Shown: positions 25,043 to 34,381 of the stretch, in pieces
Layout of the letters: every line of letters starts with the position of its first letter
How positions within the stretch are numbered: the stretch's first letter is position 1
Source of the DNA: an uncultured Asticcacaulis sp.
GTDB taxonomy: Bacteria > Pseudomonadota > Alphaproteobacteria > Caulobacterales > Caulobacteraceae
DNA: 40,290 nucleotides
Assembly: GCA_946482045.1 (NCBI GenBank)
Contig: CAMLPZ010000003.1
Span: 1 to 40,290, forward strand
Direction of reading: 5' to 3'
The notes under the pieces: generated by a model
The model's input: the letters and a program-made list of their open reading frames with translations, nothing else
The model's database searches: none
Told to the model about the DNA's origin: nothing
Made by a program: the position numbers and the translations under genes

Positions 25043-25195
25043 ATGGGCATGGAAATCTTGGCCCCGCCACCGGATAGAAGCTACGCTTTGCAAGCATCTG
25101 ATTTCCATAAGGAATGCGGGCTTGTGGTGGCACGACGCAGTTGTTTCGTCGCTTCTAGTCTAGAGCATTTGGGCGTCAGAGATGAACGAATGTGA
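25043..25195 (+). CDS. possible small gene after the relaxase
   Basis: A 50-codon frame starting 4 bp after the relaxase stop, with AGAGGTGAG as ribosome-binding site. The product starts MGMEILAPPPDRSYALQASD. I do not recognise it. It could be the remaining 5' part of a transfer gene disrupted by the adjacent insertion-sequence debris, or chance. Confidence 0.3.
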   Translation: MGMEILAPPPDRSYALQASDFHKECGLVVARRSCFVASSLEHLGVRDERM

Positions 25196-25237
25196 TTGTT
25201 CGGGAGATTCCATTTTTGTCGTTTCATGAGTCCATGA

Positions 25238-25750
25238 TGCTTTCGACATCGGGCCGACGTTGCAGAAGCTCCCGACTGCTGGAAGGCAGCTCAGTCAAAG
25301 CTTGATCCCCAAAAGCTCGTATTCATTGATGAAACAGGTGCTAACACGACGATGACGCGGGCATATGGCCGATGCCCGATCGGCCAGCGGTTAGTCTGCA
25401 AAACGCCCTGGGGCCATTGGAAAACCACGACCTTCATCTGCGGCCTGCGCTGCGACGGCCTCATGGCGCCTTGGGTTCTCGATGGGCCGATGAATGGAGA
25501 CGCCTTCCGAGTCTATATCGAACAGGAATTGGCGCCCACGCTCTCGGCGGGTGACATCGTCGTGATGGACAACCTACCCAGCCATAAGGTCAGCGGAATC
25601 CGCGAAGCCATCGAAGATCAAGGGCGCCGTCCTATTCTATCTACCGCCTATTCACCTGACCTGAACCTCGCTACCCGATACGATAAGCTCGTAGCCAACT
25701 TTGCCGCCGACGTCGCTATTGCTATCGCAATTACCGGGTGGGCTGATTGA
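25238..25750 (+). pseudogene. hybrid transposase remnant: IS630-family core joined to an IS5-type C-terminus
   Basis: The frame from 25238 reads ADVAEAPDCWKAAQSKLDPQ, then KLVFIDETGANTTMTRAYGR, GHWKTTTFICGLR, VVMDNLPSHK and TAYSPDLN: the DDE domain of an IS630-family transposase, with the first Asp in FIDET and the second in VMDN. The usual continuation after SPDLN (PIE, third acidic residue) is missing. Instead the frame continues in register as ATRYDKLVANFAADVAIAIA, typical of the C-terminus of IS5-group transposases. The N-terminal half is also missing (in-frame TGA at 25235). It is inactive, and it marks a recombination junction at the border of the transfer region. Confidence 0.75.
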
Positions 25751-25825
25751 GTCTCGAACCTAAGTTATGCGTAAGCCTTTTGCGGTTGATGACCTGTGGC
25801 TAGCTCTGGAGCCGGGCGAGACCAG

Positions 25826-28768
25826 TCAGCGATCCAGAACTTCGCGCACACGTACGGCGAGTTCGTCGATCGAAAACGGTTTGGTGATTAGGTTCAATTG
25901 CGAGTCAAGCGCACGTCCCCTGACGACCGAGTTTCGCGTATAACCGCTGGAATGCAGAATTTTCAGATCCGGCCGGATCTGCAGGCTCTGTTCGACCAGT
26001 TCGAAGCCATTGGTTTCCGGCATGACGATATCGGAAAACAACAAGGCTATGTCGGCGCGTTCCTTCAACATCTGCACGGCGGCGGACGGCGTGGCCACCT
26101 CGATCACACCATAGCCAAGTTCGATGAGCGCTTCACAGGTAAATCGCCGCACCGACGGTTCGTCGTCGACCACCATGATCAGCTCGCTCGCCTCGCCGCG
26201 AATTTCGCCCGGCCGCGTCTCCGTCGTCACTTCGACCGCTGGCTGCTCGTCGCGTGGCAAATATACCTTCACCGTCGTGCCCTGCCCGGGTTCGGAATAG
26301 ATCCGCACATGGCCGCCGGACTGTTTGACGAAACCATAGACCTGGCTAAGCCCAAGACCTGTGCCCTTGCCGACCTCCTTGGTCGTGAAGAACGGATCGA
26401 ACGCCTTTTCGATGACGTCGGGCGGCATGCCGGTGCCCGTATCCGTCACAGCAATCATGACATACTGCCCGGCTTTGATCCCCAGTTCGCTGGCGGCATA
26501 ATGGCTGTCAAGGTAGGCGTTCTGGGTTTCGATGGTCAGGTGGCCACCTTCGGGCATCGCATCGCGCGCATTGACGGCCAGGTTCAGCAGGACGTTCTCA
26601 AGCTGGTTCGGGTCAACATGGGTGCGCCAGACACCGCCCGACAGTACGGTTTCAAGCTGGACGTCGGCGCCGATGGAATGGCGCAGCAATTCCGACATGT
26701 TGGACACCAGCTTGTTGATCTCAACCGTCTTTGGCGAAAGGGTTTGCTGACGGGAGAAGGCCAGGAGGCGCTGCGTCAGATTGGCCGATCGCCGACAGCC
26801 TTCAAGGGCTGACTCGATATAGCGGTGCATACGGGTGTCCTCGGGCGGGACGCGGCGCTTCATAAGGTCGAGCGAGCCCATGGTGACGGCCAGCATGTTG
26901 TTGAAGTCGTGCGCGATACCCCCTGTCAGCTGACCGACGGCTTCCATCTTCTGAGCCTGGCGCAACGTCTGTTCGATCTCCTCGCGCTCGGCGATGGTCG
27001 CGGCGACCCTTTCCTCAAGCCGCTCGTTCAACTCCCTCAGGATTTGTTCGGCTCGCCGCCGTTCGGTCAGATCCAGCATGGCGCCGATCATACGGGTCGC
27101 TTTGCCCTGCGCGTCGCGAATGACGTAGCCGCGGTCCAGCACAGGGACCGGCTGGCCTTCGGAATTGAGAAAACAATATTCCTCGCTCCAGTGGTCCCCT
27201 TCGCCGTCAATGACGGCATGGATGCTCGCTTTGACGCGGTCGCGGTCGGCGGGTGCGATATTCGCCAGCCACCATTCGCCGGTCGCACGCACATCCGCAC
27301 GCGCGAAGCCGAACACGTCGTACAAGGCATCGTTCCACAGCACGTGATTGGATTGAAGGTCCCAGTCCCAGATAGGGTCATTGGTCGCCTTGGACGCCAG
27401 ACGATAGCGTTCGGCCGTGCCGCGAATGGCGGCGTCGGCTTCCGCCCTTTCGATCAGCTGGCGCGTCCGTTCCGCCACGGCCTCCATAAAAATGATTTCG
27501 CCCGCGGTCCATTTGCGGGGCTGGCGCGCATTCAGGTAAACAATCGTGCGCAGCCGCCCGCCACGCAGGAACGGTACAACCAGTATGGCGCGGGTATCGA
27601 CTTCGGACGCCGTCTGGAGCGTTTCGGTCTCGCTGCTAATCGCGGCGGCGAACAGGTCGTCGACCACTACAGTCTCGCCGGTTCGGAGGCGTGCAACGAT
27701 CTGTGGTCCGAAGGCCTGGGCCGGGTATTCCCCGAGCAGCGGCGGCACCGTGCCGTCGGTCCAGCACACCGTATAGCTGAAGGTATCCGCCACGGCGTCG
27801 AGCAGACCATAGCCAACGCGCTGGACACCGAAATGCTGGCCCATCAGCTCGCAGGCCGAATGCAGCGCTGCATCGGCGTCGTCGCTGCCGAGCAGCTTGG
27901 TCAGTTCGGCCAGCAGGACCTGCCGCCCCCGTTCCAGCTTTGCGCTGCTGATATCGATGGCCGTGCCGATGGCGCGGATACAAAACCCGGAGGAATCGAA
28001 TAGCCCCTTGCCCTTGGCGGCGACCCAGCGGACGATGCCGTCTTCCTTGCCCACTGTCCGGTATTCGACATCATAGGTGGCGCGGACCTGAGGGTCGAGC
28101 GCGCTGGCGAAGGCCTGGCTTGTCGCTTCCAAGTCGTCGGGGTGCAGGCCGGCATAGAAATCCTGTAGGCTGACCGACGCGTCCGGTGACATGCCGAAGG
28201 CTGCCTTGGTGCGCTCCGACCAAGTCAGCACGCCGGTCGGAATGTCCAGGTCCCACGTGCCGATCTCACCCGCTTCTGTTGCCAGGCGCAGTTGCTCCTC
28301 GCGGCGCTCAAGCGTCTCGATGGTGCGCGACAGCGACTGGTTGCTGCGCTCCAGCAGTCCCTCGGCTATTCGCCGCGCTTCGCGTTCGCCAACCTCATTC
28401 AGGGCCCGCTGCACCGCGTCGGGCAGGCGCGTCAGGCGCTGCTTAACGACGAAGTCGCTGGCGCCGTTGCGCATGGCCTCGATTGCGGCTTCCTCTGTCA
28501 AAGTGCCGCTGACCAGTATAAACGGCGTCTGGGGCGCCGTCTTTGCCGCGATCTTCAATGCCGACAGGCCATCGAAGCCAGGAAGGTTATAGTCGGCAAG
28601 GATGAGCTGGAACTTTTGTTCATTGATGGCCCTGACAAAGTCGTCCTTCGTCGCCACCCGATACACCCGAGACAGGATACCGCCGCGCTGCAAATGCTCT
28701 TCGATCAGTTCCGCGTCGAGCGGACTGTCCTCAAGCATCAGCACATTTAGACGCGGCCTGTCCTTCAT
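25826..28768 (-). CDS. hybrid histidine kinase (REC-PAS-GAF-PAS-HisKA-HATPase-REC)
   Basis: A 980-aa soluble hybrid kinase. Order: N-terminal receiver (about 8-125; Asp59 in LILADYN, Lys109), PAS (about 160-280), GAF (about 285-445), PAS with PAC (about 455-575), coiled linker, HisKA with GGIAHDFNN (His620), HATPase ([30 protein letters not shown]), and a C-terminal receiver (Asp913 in [13 protein letters not shown]). No membrane segment is seen, so it should sense a cytoplasmic signal or be driven through its N-terminal receiver. The start overlaps the upstream response-regulator stop as ATGA, so it probably acts in the phytochrome pathway. Confidence 0.93.
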   Translation of the reverse strand: MKDRPRLNVLMLEDSPLDAELIEEHLQRGGILSRVYRVATKDDFVRAINEQKFQLILADYNLPGFDGLSALKIAAKTAPQTPFILVSGTLTEEAAIEAMRNGASDFVVKQRLTRLPDAVQRALNEVGEREARRIAEGLLERSNQSLSRTIETLERREEQLRLATEAGEIGTWDLDIPTGVLTWSERTKAAFGMSPDASVSLQDFYAGLHPDDLEATSQAFASALDPQVRATYDVEYRTVGKEDGIVRWVAAKGKGLFDSSGFCIRAIGTAIDISSAKLERGRQVLLAELTKLLGSDDADAALHSACELMGQHFGVQRVGYGLLDAVADTFSYTVCWTDGTVPPLLGEYPAQAFGPQIVARLRTGETVVVDDLFAAAISSETETLQTASEVDTRAILVVPFLRGGRLRTIVYLNARQPRKWTAGEIIFMEAVAERTRQLIERAEADAAIRGTAERYRLASKATNDPIWDWDLQSNHVLWNDALYDVFGFARADVRATGEWWLANIAPADRDRVKASIHAVIDGEGDHWSEEYCFLNSEGQPVPVLDRGYVIRDAQGKATRMIGAMLDLTERRRAEQILRELNERLEERVAATIAEREEIEQTLRQAQKMEAVGQLTGGIAHDFNNMLAVTMGSLDLMKRRVPPEDTRMHRYIESALEGCRRSANLTQRLLAFSRQQTLSPKTVEINKLVSNMSELLRHSIGADVQLETVLSGGVWRTHVDPNQLENVLLNLAVNARDAMPEGGHLTIETQNAYLDSHYAASELGIKAGQYVMIAVTDTGTGMPPDVIEKAFDPFFTTKEVGKGTGLGLSQVYGFVKQSGGHVRIYSEPGQGTTVKVYLPRDEQPAVEVTTETRPGEIRGEASELIMVVDDEPSVRRFTCEALIELGYGVIEVATPSAAVQMLKERADIALLFSDIVMPETNGFELVEQSLQIRPDLKILHSSGYTRNSVVRGRALDSQLNLITKPFSIDELAVRVREVLDR

Positions 28769-29238
28769 GCTTCCGTGACCTTCATGGGCTGGGTGCGGGG
28801 CCGCGGCGGATGCGGTTCGTTGACGACCGCCCAGAAGATGCCGAGGTCGCGTATAGCCTTGAAGAAGTCCTGGAACCCGACCGGCTTAACGACAAAGGCA
28901 TTGACGCCCAGCTGGTAGCTTTTCACCAGGTCGCTTTCTTCGCGCGAAGCTGTCAACATGACGACCGGCAAATGCCTCATTTCCTCGTCGCTTTTGATTT
29001 GCTCCAGTACCTGCAAGCCGTCGACGCGCGGCAGCTTCAGATCCAACAGGATGACAGCCGGATCACTGCTTTCGCGGTGCGCATGCGCATTGCGCCGGAA
29101 CAGCCAGTCAAGCGCCTCCACGCCGTCGCGGGCGGTTACGACCTCGTTGGCAAGCTGGCTGCGTTCGAGCGCTTCCAGCGTGAGCTCGAGGTCCTTTGGA
29201 TTGTCCTCGACAAGAAGGATCGGTCTCAAGCCCTTCAT
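28765..29238 (-). CDS. single-domain response regulator of the phytochrome operon
   Basis: A 157-aa CheY/Rcp1-like receiver without output domain: acidic pair E11/D12, phosphoacceptor Asp66 in VILLDLKLPRVDG, Thr/Ala switch in VVMLTASREESD, and Lys118 in FVVKPVGF. Receivers of this subtype are the usual partners of bacteriophytochrome kinases. It overlaps both neighbours by ATGA, giving the order phytochrome, regulator, hybrid kinase. Phosphotransfer onward to the hybrid kinase is plausible but inferred. Confidence 0.92.
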   Translation of the reverse strand: MKGLRPILLVEDNPKDLELTLEALERSQLANEVVTARDGVEALDWLFRRNAHAHRESSDPAVILLDLKLPRVDGLQVLEQIKSDEEMRHLPVVMLTASREESDLVKSYQLGVNAFVVKPVGFQDFFKAIRDLGIFWAVVNEPHPPRPRTQPMKVTEA

Positions 29239-31490
29239 GGTTTCGCCCCTTGCTCCTTCGGCAGTGCAAAATGAAATGCCGCGCCCTTGTCTAACTCACC
29301 TTCCGCCCAGGTTCTACCACCATGCCGCTCAATAATGCGCCGGACGTTGGCCAGGCCTATGCCGGTGCCTTCGTAATCCTCTACGCGGTGCAGGCGCTGG
29401 AAAACACCGAACAGCTTTCCGACATAGGCCATGTCGAACCCGACGCCATTATCGCGGACTGTAACTATGGTTTCGCTGTCCGTCTCGTGGCTCTCTATGC
29501 CGATATGCGCAATGTCGCGCTTGCGAGTGTACTTTATGGCGTTCGACACCAGGTTCTGCATGACCTGGCGCATCATGCCGGGATCGCCGTTGACGGGGGG
29601 GAGGGACTTGATGTCCCATTCGATCCTGCGACCTTCGGTGTCCGCGCCTAGGACGTCGCGGACCTCGTCGACCAGCCGGTTCATATCGACACGAATGGGC
29701 ACGACGGTCATCCGCCCCATCTGCGAGAAGCCCAAAAGATCGTCCACCAGTTTGCCGGCGGATTCGGCCGATTCGATGATGACGTTAATGTAGCGGCCCG
29801 CCTTGGTATCCAGCTTGTCGCCGTACTTCTCCCGCAGCATTTCTGCATAGCCGACGATATGACGAAAGGGGGCGCGCAGGTCATGGCTGACCGAATAGGA
29901 AAAAGCCTCCAGCTCCCTGTTGCTGCGCGTCAGCTCCTGATTCAATGCCGCCAGTTCCTCCGCCTTGCGCATGACGATTCCGACAATGGTGCCGCGGAAG
30001 AGGCGGGCGACATCGATCTGCACGGTGGTCCACGGCAGCGAACGTTGCCGCACGGTTTCCTTCCATTGCTCGAATGACGTACGTGGATGCAGCCGTGCTG
30101 GATCACCACCATGACGCATCTTGGTGGTTGGATCGCCGCCCCAGCTGACCGTACGGATCACTTCGGGGCGGAACCAAAGGATATAGCTGGCGTGAAGCTG
30201 CGAGATGGAGATGGCCATCAGACCGCTGGCCACGTCGGCGAAACGTTCGGCCCCGGGAATGACTTCGGCCAAGTGGTCGGTGGCGAACAGTTCAGGGCTG
30301 TCCTTTTTCGAGGCCAGCCAGGCGACGATTCGCTGGATGTCGTCCTGGGCGGGACAGGCGCCCACGGTCGAGATGGTGTCACCGAAGACGATGGCTGCCC
30401 CCGAGGCTTCGGCCAGCCGCAGAAGGTTGTCGGGGCTTTTCCTGAGACCGTCGATGAAGAAGGGTTCGCCCGCCATCGAGCCCAGCAGATCGCTCTGAAT
30501 GGCCTGATAGGCGACGCGCTGGACGGCTTCGGCATTGCGCGACTTGGCCTGCAATTGCATGGCAAGCATCTGGCCAACAAAATCGCAGGCGGTGCGCACG
30601 TGGGCTGGGACGTGACGAGGCGCGCTGTGGTGACAGGAAATAAGGCCCCACAGCCTGCCGTCGCTGATGATGGAGATCGACATGGACGAGGGCGTGCCCA
30701 TGTTGCGCATGTATTCGAGATGGACAGGTGATACGCTGCGCAGGACGGACTGACTGAGATCTGTCGGCGCGTTCGTGGCCGGGTTCAGGGACGGCAGAAT
30801 TGGGACCGGCTGATAAGTCGCGTCGGGAATGAGGCGCAGACGGTTCAGCCGGTAAAGCTCGCGCGCCTGGGCCGGGATGTCCGAGGCTGGAAAACGCAGG
30901 TCGAGATAGGATGGCAAGGCGTCGTTACGGTCCTCAGCCACGACCGTACCGTTCCACTGATCGTCGAACTGATAGATCATCACACGGTCAAAGCCCGTGA
31001 TATCGCGGACGTGGGTGGCGGCGCGCGTATTCAGCTCCTCGGTGGTGGCACTGGCCTGCAAGCTGCTTAAAAAGGCACGGACCTGTGGGTAGAGATGATC
31101 GAGCGAGCCGGCATCGTGGGGACCGAGCTGCTCGAACTCGACGATCAGCGACCCGCCTGCCATATGCGCCAGGGTATTGTAGCGCATGGTTTCTGTTACA
31201 ACGGCACCAAGGACCACGGGGCCGTCACCCAGTTCAGCGCGATCGATCCGGTTGAGCAGTCCTGCGGCCTCAGTGATTATGACATCATTAAAGTGTTGGC
31301 CTTGGGTTTCATCTATGGTGCAACTCAGCAGAGGCCCGGCGTTAGCGCTGACCTGCTGAACCTTCAAGCTTCGCGCATCAAGCACCAGAAGGATGCCATG
31401 AGGCTGAATATTACCCGGGATGTGAATAGGTTCACGTTCACAGGCGGTAATATCAATGGATAACGAGACTGTGGCTTGATCAGGTGACAT
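29235..31490 (-). CDS. bphP: bacteriophytochrome histidine kinase
   Basis: A 751-aa red/far-red photoreceptor kinase (PAS-GAF-PHY-HisKA-HATPase). The biliverdin-binding Cys17 sits in ITACEREPIHIPG at the N-terminus. The GAF domain has the PASDIPAQAR signature and SPVHLEYMRNMG. The PHY tongue shows SWGGDP and PRTSF. The kinase has SYSVSHDLRAPF (His536) and an N/G-box ATPase (VQNLVSNAIKYTRK, DNGVGFD, GTGIGLA). The start is uncertain: ATG 31490 gives the more typical spacing to the Cys, while ATG 31520 adds 10 residues; neither has a clear ribosome-binding site. All chromophore-related motifs are present, so it should be photoactive if biliverdin is supplied. No heme oxygenase gene is in the window. 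Confidence 0.95.
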   Translation of the reverse strand: MSPDQATVSLSIDITACEREPIHIPGNIQPHGILLVLDARSLKVQQVSANAGPLLSCTIDETQGQHFNDVIITEAAGLLNRIDRAELGDGPVVLGAVVTETMRYNTLAHMAGGSLIVEFEQLGPHDAGSLDHLYPQVRAFLSSLQASATTEELNTRAATHVRDITGFDRVMIYQFDDQWNGTVVAEDRNDALPSYLDLRFPASDIPAQARELYRLNRLRLIPDATYQPVPILPSLNPATNAPTDLSQSVLRSVSPVHLEYMRNMGTPSSMSISIISDGRLWGLISCHHSAPRHVPAHVRTACDFVGQMLAMQLQAKSRNAEAVQRVAYQAIQSDLLGSMAGEPFFIDGLRKSPDNLLRLAEASGAAIVFGDTISTVGACPAQDDIQRIVAWLASKKDSPELFATDHLAEVIPGAERFADVASGLMAISISQLHASYILWFRPEVIRTVSWGGDPTTKMRHGGDPARLHPRTSFEQWKETVRQRSLPWTTVQIDVARLFRGTIVGIVMRKAEELAALNQELTRSNRELEAFSYSVSHDLRAPFRHIVGYAEMLREKYGDKLDTKAGRYINVIIESAESAGKLVDDLLGFSQMGRMTVVPIRVDMNRLVDEVRDVLGADTEGRRIEWDIKSLPPVNGDPGMMRQVMQNLVSNAIKYTRKRDIAHIGIESHETDSETIVTVRDNGVGFDMAYVGKLFGVFQRLHRVEDYEGTGIGLANVRRIIERHGGRTWAEGELDKGAAFHFALPKEQGAKP

Positions 31491-31767
31491 CCGAAAACTT
31501 AGCAAAGTTCGTACAAGCATAGCGCTGCTAGTCGACCGCCGTAATTTAACGACTGCGACATAAACGCGAAGTTCGAACTAATAAAAATATAGTAAGGGAT
31601 CAATTCGGTTCGGTCAGCATTTACCGAGACGCGGCGAAGCCGGACATGGACGGCTGCCTTGAGATGTCGTGCATCGAGCGGCACTATGGCAGGTTCATTT
31701 CCGGATATGGCGCAGGCAACCGGCCGCAGTCTCTGGCATCCAATTACACAAATTGCTCGTGAGCGTG
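31491..31767. promoter_or_regulatory. intergenic region upstream of bphP
   Basis: No gene is seen. It separates the kdpDE pair from the phytochrome operon, both read on the minus strand, and should hold the bphP promoter in its AT-richer part (about 31540-31610). No clear -35/-10 pair or terminator was recognised. Confidence 0.3.
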
Positions 31768-32460
31768 CTATTCCACCTCCAGGCGGTAACCTATACCCGG
31801 CTCATTGATAATGAAGTGATCGCGCGTTGGGTCAAGTTCCAGTTTTTGGCGGAGCTGGGAGATATAGATCCGCAGATACTGGTTATCATCGCTATAGGCC
31901 TGGCCCCAGACTTCCTGCATCAGGAAACGGTGCGTCAGTAGCTTGCCGGCGTGTGTAGCCATGACTTTAAGCAGCGCAAATTCCTTTGGCGACAGCTTCA
32001 CGCGCTCACCGCGCACGGTTACAACGTGACGGACGAGATCGATTACCAGGTCGCCGACAGTCACCATCGGATCCTCGGCCTGAGCCGTAACAGCATCCCT
32101 CAATGAAACCCTGAGCCGCGCCATGAGCTCCCCCGTACCAAACGGCTTCGTCACGTAGTCGTTCGCGCCAAGATCAAAGGCCTTGATTTTGTCGTCTTCC
32201 TGGGACCGCACAGATAAAACGAGTATCGGCATTTTCGACCAGCTACGGATAGATGTTATGACCTCTGTGCCGTCGATGTCCGGAAGGCCGAGGTCAAGCA
32301 GCACGGCATCCGGCTTCACGGAGGTGGCCAGCCTGGTCCCTTCGCGGCCTGTTTCCGCCGGGATGACGCTGTAGTCATGCGAGGTTAGGGTGATCGTCAG
32401 GAACTTGCGGATCTGCGGGTCGTCCTCGACGACCAGGATTTTCGGTTGCAGGGTTCTCAT
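31768..32460 (-). CDS. kdpE: KdpE-like response regulator
   Basis: A 230-aa OmpR/KdpE-type regulator. Receiver: acidic DD pair at 13-14, Asp56 in AVLLDLGLPDIDG, Lys in YVTKPFGTGEL. The C-terminal winged helix has LSPKEFALLKVMATHAGKL and the ending INEPGIGYRLEVE, close to the KdpE type. It overlaps the KdpD-like kinase by ATGA. In most bacteria KdpDE control the KdpFABC potassium pump, which is not in this window, so the target is unknown. Confidence 0.9.
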   Translation of the reverse strand: MRTLQPKILVVEDDPQIRKFLTITLTSHDYSVIPAETGREGTRLATSVKPDAVLLDLGLPDIDGTEVITSIRSWSKMPILVLSVRSQEDDKIKAFDLGANDYVTKPFGTGELMARLRVSLRDAVTAQAEDPMVTVGDLVIDLVRHVVTVRGERVKLSPKEFALLKVMATHAGKLLTHRFLMQEVWGQAYSDDNQYLRIYISQLRQKLELDPTRDHFIINEPGIGYRLEVE

Positions 32461-34001
32461 CCCTCTAATTCCTCAAGCAACGGCGCCAATGGCGTCGTAA
32501 TATCGATGGGTAAGGTGATGCGCATACAGGCTCCGGTGCCGTCCGGTGGATCGATGGCGCACACCGTCCCGCCCCAGGACTCCACGATCTCCTTGCAGAT
32601 ATATAATCCCAGGCCAGTGCCCGAAACCTTTCGATCTCCGACCTCGGCCCGGTAGAATTTTTGAAAGACGGTGCCGCGCAGGTCATGGGGAATCCCCGCG
32701 CCGTCGTCGTCGACATCGATCGTAACCCGCTGTTCCCCGGCTTCCGCAACGACGCTGACCACGCCGTCGTCCGGCCCGTACTTCAGTGCGTTCTCGATGA
32801 GATTGATCAAAACCAGCTCCAGGAGCGCGGGACTGACGTTCAAAAGGGGAAAACCCGGACCGATATCGACGCGGAACGACTGTTTGTCGATAATCGGACG
32901 CAACGCCCGAAGGGCGCTCGAAATAGCATCGTGCAAAAGAAGCGGCGGTCCTACCCCTTCGCTGAGGCCTGCCTCGAACCGGCTGATCTCAACGAGGTTG
33001 TTGACATAGCGGTTAAGCCGCTGGGCTTCCTCAAGCCCGCTGCTTATCAGTTCTGCGTCCTTGGGAGCGGCATCTTTGAGGGTCAGGGCACTGAATGCCC
33101 CGATGATGGTGACAAGGGGCGTCTTGAAATCGTGGGAGACGGAAGACAGCAGTGCGCTCATGAAGCGTTCACGGTCGGCCTTTTGAAGTTCCGCCGCGTG
33201 CGCTTCGGCAAGACAGGCTTTGTCCAGCGCAATCGCCGTTTGCGCTGTCAGTGTGGCCAGTACCTTTGAAGAAAACCGGTGACTGGGAAACTGGCTACCA
33301 TCCACGCCTGAAAACCTTAGCACCCCAAATGCTAAGTCACGGGCGATCAACGGCATGACCAGGTCGCTGGCATGGGGCAGATTTGCGGTGCCGGCGCCCA
33401 CCGGCATGCGAAGCGCGAGACAGGATCGTGCCGCCTCGTCCTCCGCCGAAATTTCGCGCCTCAGAAGGATGCTGCAGTTGGCACGCGTCAGTTCATTCAG
33501 CCGGATGCTTGCGGCTGCACGCACCTCCTGCACGCTGGTCAGTCCGAGCAGCCCGTGGCTAAGGGCATAAAGTCCGGACAATATAGCTTCCCGGTCCTGA
33601 CTTTCCCTGTTCATCCGCTTCAGGCGCGTCGCCATGGCTCCGACAAACAAGGTGACAAAAAGCAGGACCAGAGCCTTGGGCGTCGCCTGAGACCATGTGT
33701 CGTTGCCCGTCGGAAGCAGGATGATCATGTAGGCCGCGACACTCAGCGCAACGGTGATGAGCGCCATTCTGAAGTCCAGAAAGATGGCTGCACAAAGAAC
33801 CGGAAGCACGAACACGATGCCCAGGGCCCCAGGAGAGGGAAACCCCAGACTCGCCAAAATGAACACAAAAAGCCCGGTACCCACCACAAGCATGGCGGAT
33901 AAAAGCGCGTCCTGCCAAAGCGGGTGGGTCCTGCCTCGCTCAGCGCTGGCCTTTTTCAGCAACGGATCGAACGGGCTGTCAAGGAGGTGTGAGAATGGCA
34001 T
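32457..34001 (-). CDS. kdpD: KdpD-like sensor kinase lacking the N-terminal KdpD/Usp domains
   Basis: A 514-aa membrane kinase that corresponds to the C-terminal half of KdpD (normally ~900 aa). It has a four-helix DUF4118-type membrane block (about 32-125), a GAF-like domain (about 140-260), HisKA with SSVSHDFKTPL (His290), and HATPase (ENALKYGPDD, DDGAGIP, GTGLGLYI). The ATP-binding KdpD and Usp domains that read K+/c-di-AMP signals are absent, so it would respond differently. The start is an ATG without a clear ribosome-binding site. Kinases of this reduced form exist as a separate subfamily, so this need not be a damaged gene. Confidence 0.85.
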   Translation of the reverse strand: MPFSHLLDSPFDPLLKKASAERGRTHPLWQDALLSAMLVVGTGLFVFILASLGFPSPGALGIVFVLPVLCAAIFLDFRMALITVALSVAAYMIILLPTGNDTWSQATPKALVLLFVTLFVGAMATRLKRMNRESQDREAILSGLYALSHGLLGLTSVQEVRAAASIRLNELTRANCSILLRREISAEDEAARSCLALRMPVGAGTANLPHASDLVMPLIARDLAFGVLRFSGVDGSQFPSHRFSSKVLATLTAQTAIALDKACLAEAHAAELQKADRERFMSALLSSVSHDFKTPLVTIIGAFSALTLKDAAPKDAELISSGLEEAQRLNRYVNNLVEISRFEAGLSEGVGPPLLLHDAISSALRALRPIIDKQSFRVDIGPGFPLLNVSPALLELVLINLIENALKYGPDDGVVSVVAEAGEQRVTIDVDDDGAGIPHDLRGTVFQKFYRAEVGDRKVSGTGLGLYICKEIVESWGGTVCAIDPPDGTGACMRITLPIDITTPLAPLLEELEG

Positions 34002-34045
34002 CGAAAGGAGCCTACATAAGATCAGTCATTCAGCAAGCGATAACG

Positions 34046-34083
34046 CGAAAAAGAAGCCATCCGCCAGGGGGAGCGGATGGCTT
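34046..34083 (-). terminator. intrinsic terminator of the Bax-inhibitor operon
   Basis: A perfect 11-bp stem (34054-34064 with 34073-34083, AAGCCATCCGC / GCGGATGGCTT) and 8-nt loop. On the minus strand it is followed by CTTTTT. It lies downstream of the small gene ending at 34199 and just upstream of kdpD. Confidence 0.85.
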
Positions 34084-34198
34084 GCGGCCAATCACAAACA
34101 GGGACACTTGTGACGGCTGGTCCTGCGGCCGGACAATCGCCGCAGGTCCGGAAGCTCACGCGCCATATGGGGGCGAAGGCGCATGCGCTTCATGGTGG

Positions 34199-34369
34199 TT
34201 ACCGCATCATCCGCACCTTGCGCCGGGAACTCTTTCTTCTCGACTGTCGGCGATGCGCCTTCAGTTCGGGTTCATCCTCCGGGTCCGCGAGGCGTGGCAG
34301 CTTCACGTGTCTGCGCCGCTCAAAATAGGCGTTGCCGTCACGATCGATGTACAGGTCTTCTGAGTCCAA
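34199..34369 (-). CDS. small basic protein with TTG start, downstream of the Bax-inhibitor gene
   Basis: A 56-codon frame beginning with TTG at 34369, preceded by a full AGGAGG ribosome-binding site 5 bp upstream and 12 bp after the previous gene's stop. The N-terminus is acidic and begins (M)DSEDLYIDRDGNAYFERR. The C-terminus is strongly basic (HRRQSRRKSSRRKVRMMR). No family is recognised. The ribosome-binding site, operon position and the terminator behind it (34046-34083) make it a credible gene that an ATG-only search would miss. The 115 bp between its stop and the terminator hold nothing I recognise. Confidence 0.6.
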   Translation of the reverse strand: MDSEDLYIDRDGNAYFERRRHVKLPRLADPEDEPELKAHRRQSRRKSSRRKVRMMR

Positions 34370-34381
34370 GGTTTCCTCCTG

